Origin: SBAX01 sp964421865
GTDB lineage: Bacteria; Planctomycetota; Phycisphaerae; UBA1845
Assembly (NCBI GenBank): GCA_964421865.1
Contig: CAYQZH010000041.1
Span: 1-19,251 of the forward strand
Length of the DNA stretch: 19,251 bases
Reading direction: 5' to 3'
Notes under the pieces: generated by a model
What the model saw: the letters and a program-made list of their open reading frames with translations, nothing else
Databases searched by the model: none
Told to the model about the DNA's origin: nothing
Position numbers and translations under genes: made by a program
Part shown: piece by piece, positions 8,102-15,802 of the stretch
How the letters are laid out: each line of letters begins with the position of its first letter
How positions within the stretch are numbered: the stretch's first letter is position 1

Positions 8102-8203
8102 ACCACCGCGTTCCGCGAGACGTGGGACGCCGCCGAGCCGGGCAAGGGTTACGCCGAAAAGGCCGCCGAATGGCGGGCCAAGCTCGAAGAAACGCCGAAA
8201 TGA
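8102..8203 (+). pseudogene. Fragment resembling the C-terminal tail of a planctomycete Ser/Thr kinase
   Basis: The last 33 codons of an open frame read TTAFRETWDAAEPGKGYAEK and then AAEWRAKLEETPK before TGA. From family memory, planctomycete TPR-bearing kinases often end in a very similar helix (LYEAW...AAEWRAKL). Nothing upstream in the frame looks like a gene; the beta-helix gene ends 57 bp before. I read it as the stranded 3' end of a kinase gene, possibly the one whose 5' half is at 2982-3665. No alignment was run, so the family link is an inference from wording. Confidence 0.5.
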
Positions 8204-8235
8204 ACTGGTCGGAGTGTTGCGGCGTTTCAGCCTTG

Positions 8236-9141
8236 CTACGTCTTTGCGATTAATCGCTCGACCGCCTCGCGGTATTTGGCGGCGGTGCTGGCGACCACGT
8301 CGGGGGGAAGCTCGGGGCCCGGCGGGGTCTTGTTCCAGGTGCCGGCCTCGACGAGCGTGGTGAGGTAGTTGCGGACGTACTGTTTGTCGAAGCTGTCTTG
8401 ATCGCGGCCCGGCGCGTAGGCGTCCGCGGGCCAGAAGCGCGACGAATCCGGCGTCAGCACCTCGTCGATCAGCAGGTATTCCCCCTCGCGGAAGCCCCAT
8501 TCGAACTTGGTGTCGGCGATGATGATCCCCTTGCCTCGCGCATACTCGGCCGCGCGGCGATAGAGGCTGAGGCTGCGATCGCGCAGGAGCGTCATGCAGG
8601 CCTCGCCGACCATTTCACAGGCGTTCTCGAAGGGGATGTTCTCATCGTGGCCCGACTCCTCTTTCGTCGCGGGCGTGAAGATCGGGTCGGGGAGTCGATC
8701 GCATTGCCGAAGTCCCGCCGGGAGTTTCACTCCGCACACGCCGCCGGTCTTGCGGTAGTCGTTCCAGCCCGAACCCGCCAAGTATCCGCGGACCACGCAT
8801 TCGATGGGCACGACCTTCGTTTTCTTGCAGCGCATCGTCCGACCGCGAAGCTCGTGGAGATGGGCCTCCAACCCGCGCGGAGAGCGCTCCTCGACGACCT
8901 CGATCAGGTGATGGGGCACGTCGCCGTCGAAGAAGCCGAACCAGAACTGAGAAATCCGGGTCAACAAAACGCCCTTGAAGGGGATCGGCGTGGGCAGGAC
9001 CACGTCGTAGGCGCTGATGCGATCCGTGGCCACAAGGAGGATTTCGTCGCCCAGATCGTACACGTCCCGCACCTTGCCCCGGCGCATGGGATACCCGGCA
9101 AACTGGGTTTTCGTGACCACCGTGGGCGATTCCGCGGCCAT
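8236..9141 (-). CDS. purC: Phosphoribosylaminoimidazole-succinocarboxamide synthase (SAICAR synthase)
   Basis: Cytosolic purine-pathway ligase joining CAIR and aspartate with ATP to form SAICAR. The 301 residues match the longer, yeast Ade1-like class rather than the roughly 240-residue E. coli type. Visible motifs: MRRGKVRDVYDLGD (19-32), ATDRISAYDVVLPTPIPFKG (38-57), IECVVRGYLAGSGW (113-126), FTPATKEESGHDENI (155-169), IIADTKFEWG (207-216) and LIDEVLTPDSSRFWP (224-238). ATG 9141 is preferred to an upstream in-frame start at 9168 because GGAGGT lies 6 bases before it. A possible -10 (TATAAC on the minus strand, 9177-9182) lies about 36 bp upstream with a weak -35. It stands alone, away from other pur genes. 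Confidence 0.97.
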   Translation of the reverse strand: MAAESPTVVTKTQFAGYPMRRGKVRDVYDLGDEILLVATDRISAYDVVLPTPIPFKGVLLTRISQFWFGFFDGDVPHHLIEVVEERSPRGLEAHLHELRGRTMRCKKTKVVPIECVVRGYLAGSGWNDYRKTGGVCGVKLPAGLRQCDRLPDPIFTPATKEESGHDENIPFENACEMVGEACMTLLRDRSLSLYRRAAEYARGKGIIIADTKFEWGFREGEYLLIDEVLTPDSSRFWPADAYAPGRDQDSFDKQYVRNYLTTLVEAGTWNKTPPGPELPPDVVASTAAKYREAVERLIAKT

Positions 9142-9330
9142 GCGCGACCTCCGCTCCCCTGCTTTCACTCGCGGGGGTTATAGCGGATTTCGCCGTAGCC
9201 GGGCAGTACCGAAGGTTCGGGGCGTACGAGATCGGCAGCGGGGAAAATCCCGCCTTCCCGGCTCGACGGAGCACCGTTGGGTCGCCATAATGGGGTCTGG
9301 AGGACGCGACCCGGACTCATTCTTTGTACT

Positions 9331-10905
9331 ATGCGTTTTTCCGTCGACCAGGCGTCCATGCTATCGTTCACGGTTTACGCCAACGGCCAGCCCGCCGAAA
9401 AAGTCAACCTGTCCGGCGCCTATGTCGTCGGCAGCGACGACGTACCCCTACGCGCGGAAATCTCCTTCAAGAACGGCCTCATCACCTGCAAGAAGCGAGC
9501 CGCCGGACCGGCCGGACTGGCGTTGCTGTGGGAGGTCGCCGGCGCGGGCACGATCCTGCTGGAGACCATCCGTGTCCTCGAGCGCGAAGTACCCTACGTC
9601 CTTCAGCTGGAGTTCGCCCGCGGGCGGCTGATGCGGATCAATCACAAGCTGGAGGATTGGGGGCTTCTGGATTACGAAGGGGTGGAGGAGCTGGCGGTCA
9701 AGGTCAGCCAGGCGCGGGAGCTGTTGATCCAAGCGCTTCAGGCCGATCAACCCGCCCAGGCGGCCGTACTGGGCGAGGAGTCGTTGAGCCTGGCCGTCCA
9801 GGCGAGTGAGGAGTTGAGTCGGTATCACGCCTCCGTGCTGCTGGGTCGGCGGACGCAGTCGGGCGGTTTGGGTCGCCGCGTGTTTGGGTGTTCGGTCCAT
9901 CTCGACAAACCCTCCGAGTTGTTCCGCAAACGTCTGGCGTCGGCCTTCGACTTTGCCACCGTACCCGTCGTGTGGCGGGACATCGAACCGACCGAGCAGA
10001 ACTTCAACTGGAAACCGCTCGATGCCTGGGTCGAGTCGCTGGCCAAACAGCCCGTGCCGATCCGCGGGGCGCCGCTCCTCTCCTTCAGTGAGAAGAACGT
10101 CCCCGACTGGTTGTACATCTGGGAGCACGACTTCGACACCATCCGCGACTTGGCCTTCGAGCACGTGCGGCGGGTCATTAACCGCTACGGGCAATACATC
10201 CAGACCTGGACGGTGATCAGCGGCATCCACGCCAATAACTGCTTCACCTTCAGCTTCGAGCAGCTTATGGAATTGACGCGGATGACCGCGGCCCTGACCA
10301 AGCAGCTTTGCCCGCGGGGGACGGCGATCCTGGAGTTGGTGGCCCCGTGGGGCGAATACTACGCCCGCAACCAGCGCACCATCCCGCCGCTGCTCTACGC
10401 CGACATGGCCGTGCAGAGCGGGGTCACGTTCGACGCCTTCGGATTGCAGTTCAACTTCGGACCGGGGGTCGACGGAATGTACGTGCGGGACATGTTCCAG
10501 ATTTCGTCCGCCCTCGATTTGTTCGCCAAGCTCGGCAGGCCGCTGCACATCACGGGCGTTCAGGTGCCGTCGGACACCACCGTGGCGCGAAGCGATTCCT
10601 TCGAGGCTCAGGACAAGACGGGCGGCGAGGGGCCGATCCTTGATGGCGGGACCTGGCACCAGCCTTGGAACGAAGAGGTGCAGGCCGAGTGGTTGCGAAG
10701 ATTCGTCGAGGTCGCCCTCAGCAAGCCCTTCGTGGAAACCGTTTCGTGGCAGAGTCTGGCCGACCACAGCCGACAGGAGGTCCCCCACGGCGGGCTGCTT
10801 CGTGCGGACCTCGCCCCCAAGGCGGCGTACCGACAGTTGCTGACGCTGCGCTCCGAGCTGCTGGGCACGCCCCAGAAAGCCGCGGGCGAATCGGGGGCCT
10901 CCTGA
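9331..10905 (+). CDS. GH10-fold (endo-xylanase-like) protein lacking both catalytic glutamates
   Basis: A 524-residue protein with an N-terminal strand-rich domain (about 10-115; FTVYANGQPAEKVNLSGAYV), a helical linker (116-170) and a GH10-like TIM barrel (about 180-515). Barrel landmarks are VPVVWRDIEPTEQNFNW (211-227) and the strands where GH10 enzymes carry their two glutamates. Where WDVVNE is expected for the acid/base, the sequence reads TWTVISG (292-298). Where HITELD is expected for the nucleophile, it reads HITGVQ (406-411). Both catalytic Glu appear to be Gly, so xylanase activity is unlikely; a sugar-binding or structural role is an inference. No signal peptide is evident. The start is uncertain: ATG 9331 lacks a clear Shine-Dalgarno, and ATG 9358 (MLSFTVYANGQ) is the main alternative. 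The HhH gene follows 41 bp downstream. Confidence 0.88.
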   Translation: MRFSVDQASMLSFTVYANGQPAEKVNLSGAYVVGSDDVPLRAEISFKNGLITCKKRAAGPAGLALLWEVAGAGTILLETIRVLEREVPYVLQLEFARGRLMRINHKLEDWGLLDYEGVEELAVKVSQARELLIQALQADQPAQAAVLGEESLSLAVQASEELSRYHASVLLGRRTQSGGLGRRVFGCSVHLDKPSELFRKRLASAFDFATVPVVWRDIEPTEQNFNWKPLDAWVESLAKQPVPIRGAPLLSFSEKNVPDWLYIWEHDFDTIRDLAFEHVRRVINRYGQYIQTWTVISGIHANNCFTFSFEQLMELTRMTAALTKQLCPRGTAILELVAPWGEYYARNQRTIPPLLYADMAVQSGVTFDAFGLQFNFGPGVDGMYVRDMFQISSALDLFAKLGRPLHITGVQVPSDTTVARSDSFEAQDKTGGEGPILDGGTWHQPWNEEVQAEWLRRFVEVALSKPFVETVSWQSLADHSRQEVPHGGLLRADLAPKAAYRQLLTLRSELLGTPQKAAGESGAS

Positions 10906-10946
10906 TGTAGAAAAGGCTTCTTCCATCGGTCGCTTGACGACCTCGG

Positions 10947-11324
10947 ATGGCGTTGATGAGTGAGCCGTCGGCGACACAGGCGGAACCGGCCCCACAGGGG
11001 AAGGCCCACGACCCCGTCGCAACGTCGATCGTCGTGCTCGGGCTGATCCTCGGCATCGCGTCGTTGCGTTTCGCGCTGGCCGCGAAACCGAGCGAACCGC
11101 TTCCGCCCGCGGTGAACGCGATCGACCCCAACATCGCGCCGTGGTGGGAACTGACCGCGTTGCCGGACATCGGCGAGGGCACGGCCCGAAAGATCGTCGA
11201 GTACCGGGAAGCCCACGCCGACCGATCGCCCGTCTTTCGCCGCCCGGACGACCTCGAGCCGGTACCCGGCATCGGGCCCAAGACCATCGAGCGCATAAGC
11301 TCCCACCTTCGGTTTAACGATTAA
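10947..11324 (+). CDS. Membrane-anchored helix-hairpin-helix (ComEA-like) protein
   Basis: A 125-residue protein with a single hydrophobic segment (SIVVLGLILGIASLRFAL, 27-44), a Pro-rich linker, and two helix-hairpin-helix units: ELTALPDIGEGTARKIVEYR (68-87) and LEPVPGIGPKTIERI (103-117). The layout matches ComEA, the DNA-binding protein of natural competence, which sits in the membrane with its HhH domain outside. NAIDPNIAPWWELTALPDIG is the planctomycete-style variant of the ComEA opening. Start ATG 10947 or ATG 10956 (MSEPS) are both possible; neither has a strong Shine-Dalgarno. It lies 41 bp after the GH10-like gene and may share its transcript. A role in DNA uptake is inferred from family resemblance; no com genes are nearby. 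Confidence 0.82.
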   Translation: MALMSEPSATQAEPAPQGKAHDPVATSIVVLGLILGIASLRFALAAKPSEPLPPAVNAIDPNIAPWWELTALPDIGEGTARKIVEYREAHADRSPVFRRPDDLEPVPGIGPKTIERISSHLRFND

Positions 11325-11632
11325 AAAGTAGGGTCCGCTGTGCGGACCGCCCGCAACGCCACCCCTTGTGGCTGAAAGTCCGCCAACGCCGGGGTGGCGC
11401 AAAATCCGAGCCGCGAGCGCCAGCGACCGGACAGCGTAACGCGACCCCTCGGGCGTGGCGCGCTCCGGAAGCGCGCCGTCGTCAACGACCCTGCTCGAAA
11501 AATCAGAGTGTCCCCCTTCCCCTTTGTCCTTAATAGGTATGGTGTCCCCGGATTTAACGGATTTAAGAACCCTCTCAAGGGATACTTCTGAAGAAGACGC
11601 TCAAGATGCCGAACACCGGCGCCCACACGGAA
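11325..11632. other. Hairpin-rich intergenic spacer
   Basis: No gene is supported here. Three inverted repeats follow one another: GGTCCGC-TGT-GCGGACC (11332-11348), CGCCACCCC/GGGGTGGCG (11357-11365 and 11391-11399) and GGCGCGCT-CCGGA-AGCGCGCC (11457-11477). After them, GTGTCCCC occurs twice (11508-11515 and 11542-11549); its complement GGGGACAC recurs at 16647-16654. None of the hairpins is followed by a T-run, so they look like dispersed REP-type palindromes rather than terminators. Confidence 0.5.
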
Positions 11633-13642
11633 TCATTGCGATCCGGTAAAGGCGACCATAAACCGCGCGACATCGCCCAGGTCGATGTCGTTGTCCAAAT
11701 CGAGCTTGTACGCCTCGCACCCGAGGCCAACAGCGCCGCCCGGGCGACCCAGACAAGGCTTGAACACGGCATAATCGTCTAGGTCTACGTCGGCATCGCA
11801 GTCAATGTCACCGCGGATAGCGGATACGCCCACCCCAGCAGTGCCGCACTCAGCGCTCGTGCATCCCGTTGCACTGTCCCGGGCGCGCGCATAATACGTC
11901 GTGGTCGCGGCGGGGCTGACAACGATCGAATTGCCCGTGCCGATCAGCGCTCCCGCGAGGCAACTCCCGGTGTACCAGTCGATTACCTTCCCCGCCGGTA
12001 CGGATCCGGATAGCGTGGATGAGTCCCCGGCGCAAATTGCGCTCGGAGCGGCTGCGACGTTCGTGGGCGCGGAGGGCAACGGGCTTACGGTCACACTAAC
12101 AAACCCGCAGGTCGAGCTCCGACATCCCGTTGCACTTTCCCGGGTGCGCGCATAATACGTCGTGGTCGCGGCGGGGCTGACAACGATCGAATTGCCCGTG
12201 CCGATCAGCGCTCCCGCGAGGCAACTCCCGGTGTACCAGTCGATTACCTTCCCCGCCGGTACGGATCCGGATAGCGTGGATGAGTCCCCGGCGCAAATTG
12301 TGCTCGGAGTGACTGCGACGTTCGTGGGCGCCGGGAGCGGCGTGCAGACCACGACGATGGCGTAGTCCTCAACCTCGCCATAGGCGCTATCGCCGCACGG
12401 TAATGCAGGGCACGCATCGGAAGCGGTATCCTGTATTCGCACCCGCATTCGAGTACTGCCCGACGGGGCGGTCATCGGTGGCGTGATCGTGGCGGTACAC
12501 ACGCCGGTTGTTGAACAAGTGCCACAGCTTTTTATGGTCTCGCCCGCGTCGGCGAAGTCCTCGTCCTGATTCCAATCAACCCACAAACCGAGCCGATCAG
12601 TGGAGTAGTAGTTCCCAATCGTGACGGTGATAGGAGATCCGATGCCGGGCTGCATGTCTGTCGAAAGACAGGTGTAGTCGGCGTAGCCGTTGCTGCAACC
12701 GCTGGGTTTGTCGATCGACCCTACCCCTACGGTGACACGGCTGATGTACTCACAGTTACTGCAGCAATACCCACCCGCACAGCAAGGCGGCGGTAGTGTC
12801 TGGTCATAAGACCACAGAAGACAGGGCGTAAAACACGTGCCGGGATTAGCGAGGCATAGCTTCGCGCGGCAACGCCCTTCGTAGTCCCCCGCCGTGTACG
12901 TTGAACACAAGATGTACTTACCGGAGGCGAAATCGTACTTAGACATCCTACAGTTCGGATACAGCGGACATACTGCGTCCGCCCATGTGTAAGGGACAGA
13001 CCCGCAGCCCGGCGTCACGTCGACACACACGCACGCTTGCTGGGGATTGTGGTTTTGATCGTAGGTTGCGACGCACATGTCGTTGAACTGCCCACCGCAG
13101 ATATCGATCCGCTCCTGCAGGCATACGACCTTCGTCTGGTTCACCCCAATTGAGGGATCGGCGGTCACCGTGACCTGCCCGTCCTCATTCGGACAAGGAT
13201 TCTCGCAAGGCCTGTAAGCTGGGCATACCATCCAATATTCGGGGGCGGGCGGGTCGGTCGGCTGGACGTGCGTGGGCGGCATACAGGGCAGGGACATCTG
13301 CCCGCAGGACGAGTTGAGTGAGAAACAGACTTGGCTTCCGGGATTCGAAAGGAATATAAACGTCACCTTGACTGTGTTGTCGGCGTATGAATCGGCGTCG
13401 ACATAAATATCGCACCCAACGCCCGCTACATTCGTCCAAGGGTCTTCGCTTGGTGTCGAGGGGGCGAACTCGACCTTGCGGAACGACGCGGAAGACGCTT
13501 GGTCTCCGCAATGTGTGATCGGCGCTGCAGTTACCATCGGCATACCCGGAGGATCATCAGCACGCGTCGGAACAGTCAGTAGCAGTAGACCCAATGCTGT
13601 AGACGCAACAGCGCACATACCTTCGATTCTGCACAGCTGCAT
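11633..13642 (-). CDS. Secreted Cys-rich GEVED-domain protein with twin Ig-like repeats and dockerin-like tail
   Basis: A 669-residue exported protein, probably on the cell surface. ATG 13642 follows GGAGGAAGG and opens a signal peptide ending near PTRA (27). Residues about 75-300 are rich in Cys (many CxxxC and CC pairs), suggesting disulfide bonds. Residues about 300-432 form a GEVED domain (GLWVDWNQDEDFADAGE, ending YGEVEDYAIV). Two Ig-like units follow at about 437-520 and 524-607, nearly identical in protein and DNA. The tail 611-667 has two Ca-loop-like segments, GDIDCDADVDLDDY and DLDNDIDLGD, as in type I dockerins. Dockerin-like tails are common in planctomycetes without cellulosomes, so the partner is unknown. 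No neighbour suggests an operon. Confidence 0.92.
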   Translation of the reverse strand: MQLCRIEGMCAVASTALGLLLLTVPTRADDPPGMPMVTAAPITHCGDQASSASFRKVEFAPSTPSEDPWTNVAGVGCDIYVDADSYADNTVKVTFIFLSNPGSQVCFSLNSSCGQMSLPCMPPTHVQPTDPPAPEYWMVCPAYRPCENPCPNEDGQVTVTADPSIGVNQTKVVCLQERIDICGGQFNDMCVATYDQNHNPQQACVCVDVTPGCGSVPYTWADAVCPLYPNCRMSKYDFASGKYILCSTYTAGDYEGRCRAKLCLANPGTCFTPCLLWSYDQTLPPPCCAGGYCCSNCEYISRVTVGVGSIDKPSGCSNGYADYTCLSTDMQPGIGSPITVTIGNYYSTDRLGLWVDWNQDEDFADAGETIKSCGTCSTTGVCTATITPPMTAPSGSTRMRVRIQDTASDACPALPCGDSAYGEVEDYAIVVVCTPLPAPTNVAVTPSTICAGDSSTLSGSVPAGKVIDWYTGSCLAGALIGTGNSIVVSPAATTTYYARTRESATGCRSSTCGFVSVTVSPLPSAPTNVAAAPSAICAGDSSTLSGSVPAGKVIDWYTGSCLAGALIGTGNSIVVSPAATTTYYARARDSATGCTSAECGTAGVGVSAIRGDIDCDADVDLDDYAVFKPCLGRPGGAVGLGCEAYKLDLDNDIDLGDVARFMVAFTGSQ
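11862..12070 (-). repeat. Intragenic direct repeat, copy 1 (C-terminal Ig-like unit)
   Basis: This 209-bp stretch matches 12123-12331 at an offset of 261 bp (87 codons). I count five differences by eye, with about 150 central bases identical. It encodes most of the second Ig-like unit of the GEVED protein. Confidence 0.92.
12123..12331 (-). repeat. Intragenic direct repeat, copy 2 (N-terminal Ig-like unit)
   Basis: Partner of 11862-12070; the 261-bp period keeps the reading frame. It encodes most of the first Ig-like unit. Near-identity at the DNA level, including silent positions, points to recent duplication or gene conversion. Confidence 0.92.
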
Positions 13643-14015
13643 GGAAAAACCTTCCTCCCCGCTCGCATGGAGCAGAACATTTCACGGACGCGATGCTTGC
13701 GGGCTGACACGCATGTATCACCCAACCAGCCGGAGCCACGCTCGAGTCAATCGATCGCGAAACGGACGCGGTGGCGAACCTGTCGCACCGCAACGCGCAC
13801 TTTTGTCACTTGAGTGGAGCCTTCGGAGAAGCGGGGCGGTCTCCGGCCGGTGGCCGTCTCATCCGCCGAAAACTGCCGACTCAACTACGATCCGATTGTG
13901 ACCGGGCGTCGCTGGGAAGTCAAGTACCTGCGTAAACGGGGGCTTTACGGGATCTGGCACAGAAACAGGTGGGGCCTCACCCGGCACATTCCGTCGTAGG
14001 ACGATCTGGGGTACA
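13643..14015. other. Intergenic stretch without supported genes
   Basis: Upstream region of the GEVED-protein gene. The open frames here have no Shine-Dalgarno or family resemblance. The promoter of the GEVED gene should lie within the first 100 bases, but I find no convincing -35/-10 pair. It ends where the 151-bp repeat begins. Confidence 0.4.
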
Positions 14016-14166
14016 CGTCCAAGACGAGCCTTTCAGGCTCGAATGGGAAATTGGATCGCCCGCGAACCGTGGGCGTCGCTTCGCTATGCCCACGGCTATT
14101 TTAGACCGGCCTTTCAGGCCGGGCGGTTGTTTGGAGGATGTTCACCCACGAACTTGACGCCGACCC
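14016..14166. repeat. 151-bp intergenic repeat, copy A
   Basis: Direct repeat of 17391-17541, same length, seven differences counted by eye. It contains three hairpins: CGAGCCT-TTC-AGGCTCG (14025-14041), CCGTGGGC/GCCCACGG around a 13-base loop holding GCTTCGC (14067-14095), and CCGGCCT-TTC-AGGCCGG (14106-14122). It ends in TGACGCCGACCC, which is the right terminal repeat of the larger element at 17224-17541. The left half of that element is not present here. Confidence 0.85.
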
Positions 14167-14207
14167 CGTTGAACCGGGTGGGTTCGTGCGCGCCGGCGGC
14201 GGCAGAG

Positions 14208-14287
14208 CACCGGGCGCAAGCCGGTGGCATTGGCCTCCGAGCGTGCGCGGAACCTGTGGGGGCGTGTCCGTAGGCTCGCGCCTACGG
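14208..14287. repeat. Two hairpins downstream of the sigma factor gene
   Basis: CACCGG/CCGGTG (14208-14213 and 14221-14226, 7-base loop) and CCGTAGGC-TCGC-GCCTACGG (14268-14287). The second lies 11 bp past the end of the leftward sigma gene and could affect its transcript end, but no U-run follows in that direction. Confidence 0.45.
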
Positions 14288-14297
14288 CTCAGATCGG

Positions 14298-15263
14298 CTA
14301 GCGGCCGCGAAGCAGCCGCTCCCGGGCGTCGGTCGGGAGCGTCGAAACACGGGTGCGGACGATCTCGTCGAGGTCGCCGGGCGACAGCTCCAACAGGCCC
14401 TGCAACATGTGGGTGCGTTCATCCCGCGAAGCGATGGAGAAGCGGCGGGTGAACTCCGCGGCCGTGATGGCGGCGAGCTCCCGTTCGAGGTTTTCGTCGA
14501 TGGAGAGGTCGGCGCCGACGGGATCGGTTTTGGAGAGCCGTTGCAGGGCGTGGAACTCGGGGTCGGCTTCGAGCGTGCGGCGGACCTCCTCACATAACTG
14601 TTTGTCGCAGTCCGCCACGCGGGCGTAGGAGGATCGCGTCTCGCGGGCGATGCCGCGGAGAGGGCGACGCGACTCCTCGTCAGGCACGAGGAATCGGTCA
14701 TCCACGAGGGTGCGAACCAGTTGTTCCCGATCGCCGCGCGTGGAGGTTCGGCCCGACACCGCCTCCGCGGCGGCATTGACCGCGCGTTCGTACTTCCCGC
14801 GTAGGCGTTCGCCGATGGTCTGGAGAGCCGTCGAATCCGCCTCCGAGCGCCGGCGGTGCACCGCGTGGTCCGCGAGGTCGGACGACATCTCGAAGGCCTT
14901 TGGCGTCCGCACCTCTTCGTCACGGCGGAGGGCCGTCGAGCCGTCGATCGGCGCCACCCGGCGTCGGGGCGGCGTGTAAATGGTGCTGAATTTGGTTTGC
15001 AGCGCCCGGCTGACGGCGTTGTGAATCCGGGGTAGGGCGAAGGCCGCGAACGGGATTCCGCGCTCCGGGCGATAGTCGGTCGCGGCGCGGATCAGGCCCA
15101 AGCAGCCCTCCTGAAACAAGTCCTCCCACTCCCGTCCGCGTTGTGGGGTGCGGAGGCCGGCGACGTTGCGGCGCAGGTGCACCGCCACCAGCCCCAGGTT
15201 GTCCCGTACCAGGCGACGCTGCTCGTCGGTCAGCGTTACGCTTGTACGTTCCGGCTCGCCCAC
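14298..15263 (-). CDS. Sigma-70 family RNA polymerase sigma factor, divergent
   Basis: A 321-residue factor that would direct RNA polymerase to a set of promoters. Residues 16-90 carry region 2: LVRDNLGLVAVHL, then WEDLFQEGCLGLIRAATDY (46-64) and FAAFALPRIHNAVSRAL (72-88), the core-binding and -10-reading helices. Residues 204-235 (GIARETRSSYARVADCDKQL and on) resemble a region 4 helix-turn-helix, but the part between (about 95-200) is long and not a normal region 3. About 85 further residues follow the HTH. Start is GTG 15263 with only a weak G-rich stretch upstream; a promoter fits 44 bp before it. The regulon cannot be told from the neighbours. Confidence 0.83.
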   Translation of the reverse strand: MGEPERTSVTLTDEQRRLVRDNLGLVAVHLRRNVAGLRTPQRGREWEDLFQEGCLGLIRAATDYRPERGIPFAAFALPRIHNAVSRALQTKFSTIYTPPRRRVAPIDGSTALRRDEEVRTPKAFEMSSDLADHAVHRRRSEADSTALQTIGERLRGKYERAVNAAAEAVSGRTSTRGDREQLVRTLVDDRFLVPDEESRRPLRGIARETRSSYARVADCDKQLCEEVRRTLEADPEFHALQRLSKTDPVGADLSIDENLERELAAITAAEFTRRFSIASRDERTHMLQGLLELSPGDLDEIVRTRVSTLPTDARERLLRGR

Positions 15264-15313
15264 GGTCTTGCCCCCGACACTCGACCCCGCTCAGGGCACC
15301 CCGCCCACAACCT

Positions 15314-15342
15314 AACATATACCTAACCATTCAGACAGTCAA
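15314..15342 (-). promoter_or_regulatory. Sigma-70-type promoter of the sigma factor gene
   Basis: On the minus strand TTGACT (15342-15337), a 17-base spacer and TATGTT (15319-15314) form a good -35/-10 pair. Transcription would begin near 15307, leaving a leader of about 44 bases before the GTG start. Confidence 0.6.
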
Positions 15343-15351
15343 GAGGCGAAT

Positions 15352-15422
15352 CCCCGACGGTTTCGGGGTATGGCTGTAGGACGGGTTTGACGCACACCTG
15401 CTCTTGGGCGTCAGCCTACAGC
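15352..15422. repeat. Two hairpins upstream of the sigma gene promoter
   Basis: CCCCGA-CGGTT-TCGGGG (15352-15368) is followed by a compound stem: GCTGTAGG (15373-15380) with CCTACAGC (15415-15422), enclosing TGACGC (15388-15393) with GCGTCA (15408-15413). They lie between the sigma promoter and the 3' end of the next leftward gene, with no U-run, so they may be REP-like or act as a weak transcript end. Confidence 0.45.
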
Positions 15423-15518
15423 AAGATCGTGCGGCACGCCCGCGGACTCCGACCCCCAACCGGTAGTGTGTTGTGGAGCGAAGGGGATACCGCCTCTGGT
15501 TACATGACGATCGGCGAG

Positions 15519-15800
15519 TCATCGACGTTCGAGGGCGTAGCGACTCACCTTGTCGTACGTGGTGGCGAGAAAACCGATCAGGGGGAAGCCCCCGCGTTCA
15601 AAGGGGGACGGTCCGAGCTGTTCCAGAACAGCGAGCGGTTTTTGCGGCGGGGCGAGGTCGATCGCCACCGTGTCAAACTCGGGGCCGGTCCGCCAGAAAC
15701 TCTCGACAACGTCTTCCAACGACGGCGAGGTCGGATAGATCGTGGGCACGATCTTCAGCGACGGCGGATGTTCGTGGGCGGGATCATGTTCCGTGGGCAT
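15519..15800 (-). CDS. Small hypothetical protein (93 aa)
   Basis: ATG 15800 follows GGAGG at 8-base spacing, which strongly supports the gene. The product begins MPTEHDPAHEHPPSLKIVP and contains DVVESFWRTGPEFDTVAIDL and the Pro-rich PPQKPLAVLEQLGPSPFERG; it has no signal peptide, membrane segment or known motif that I recognise. A short coding-like tail ending in TAA stops 2 bases before the ATG, suggesting it was once the second gene of a pair. Function unknown. Confidence 0.68.
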   Translation of the reverse strand: MPTEHDPAHEHPPSLKIVPTIYPTSPSLEDVVESFWRTGPEFDTVAIDLAPPQKPLAVLEQLGPSPFERGGFPLIGFLATTYDKVSRYALERR

Positions 15801-15802
15801 GC

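Noticed and set aside
9448..11022. 524-codon open frame antisense to the GH10-like gene
   Set aside because: It mirrors the high-GC coding frame, has His/Arg/Gly-rich composition and no family motifs; the plus-strand frame has clear domain features.
11332..11477. Rho-independent terminator after the HhH gene
   Set aside because: None of the three hairpins is followed by a T-run on either strand; they fit dispersed palindromes better.
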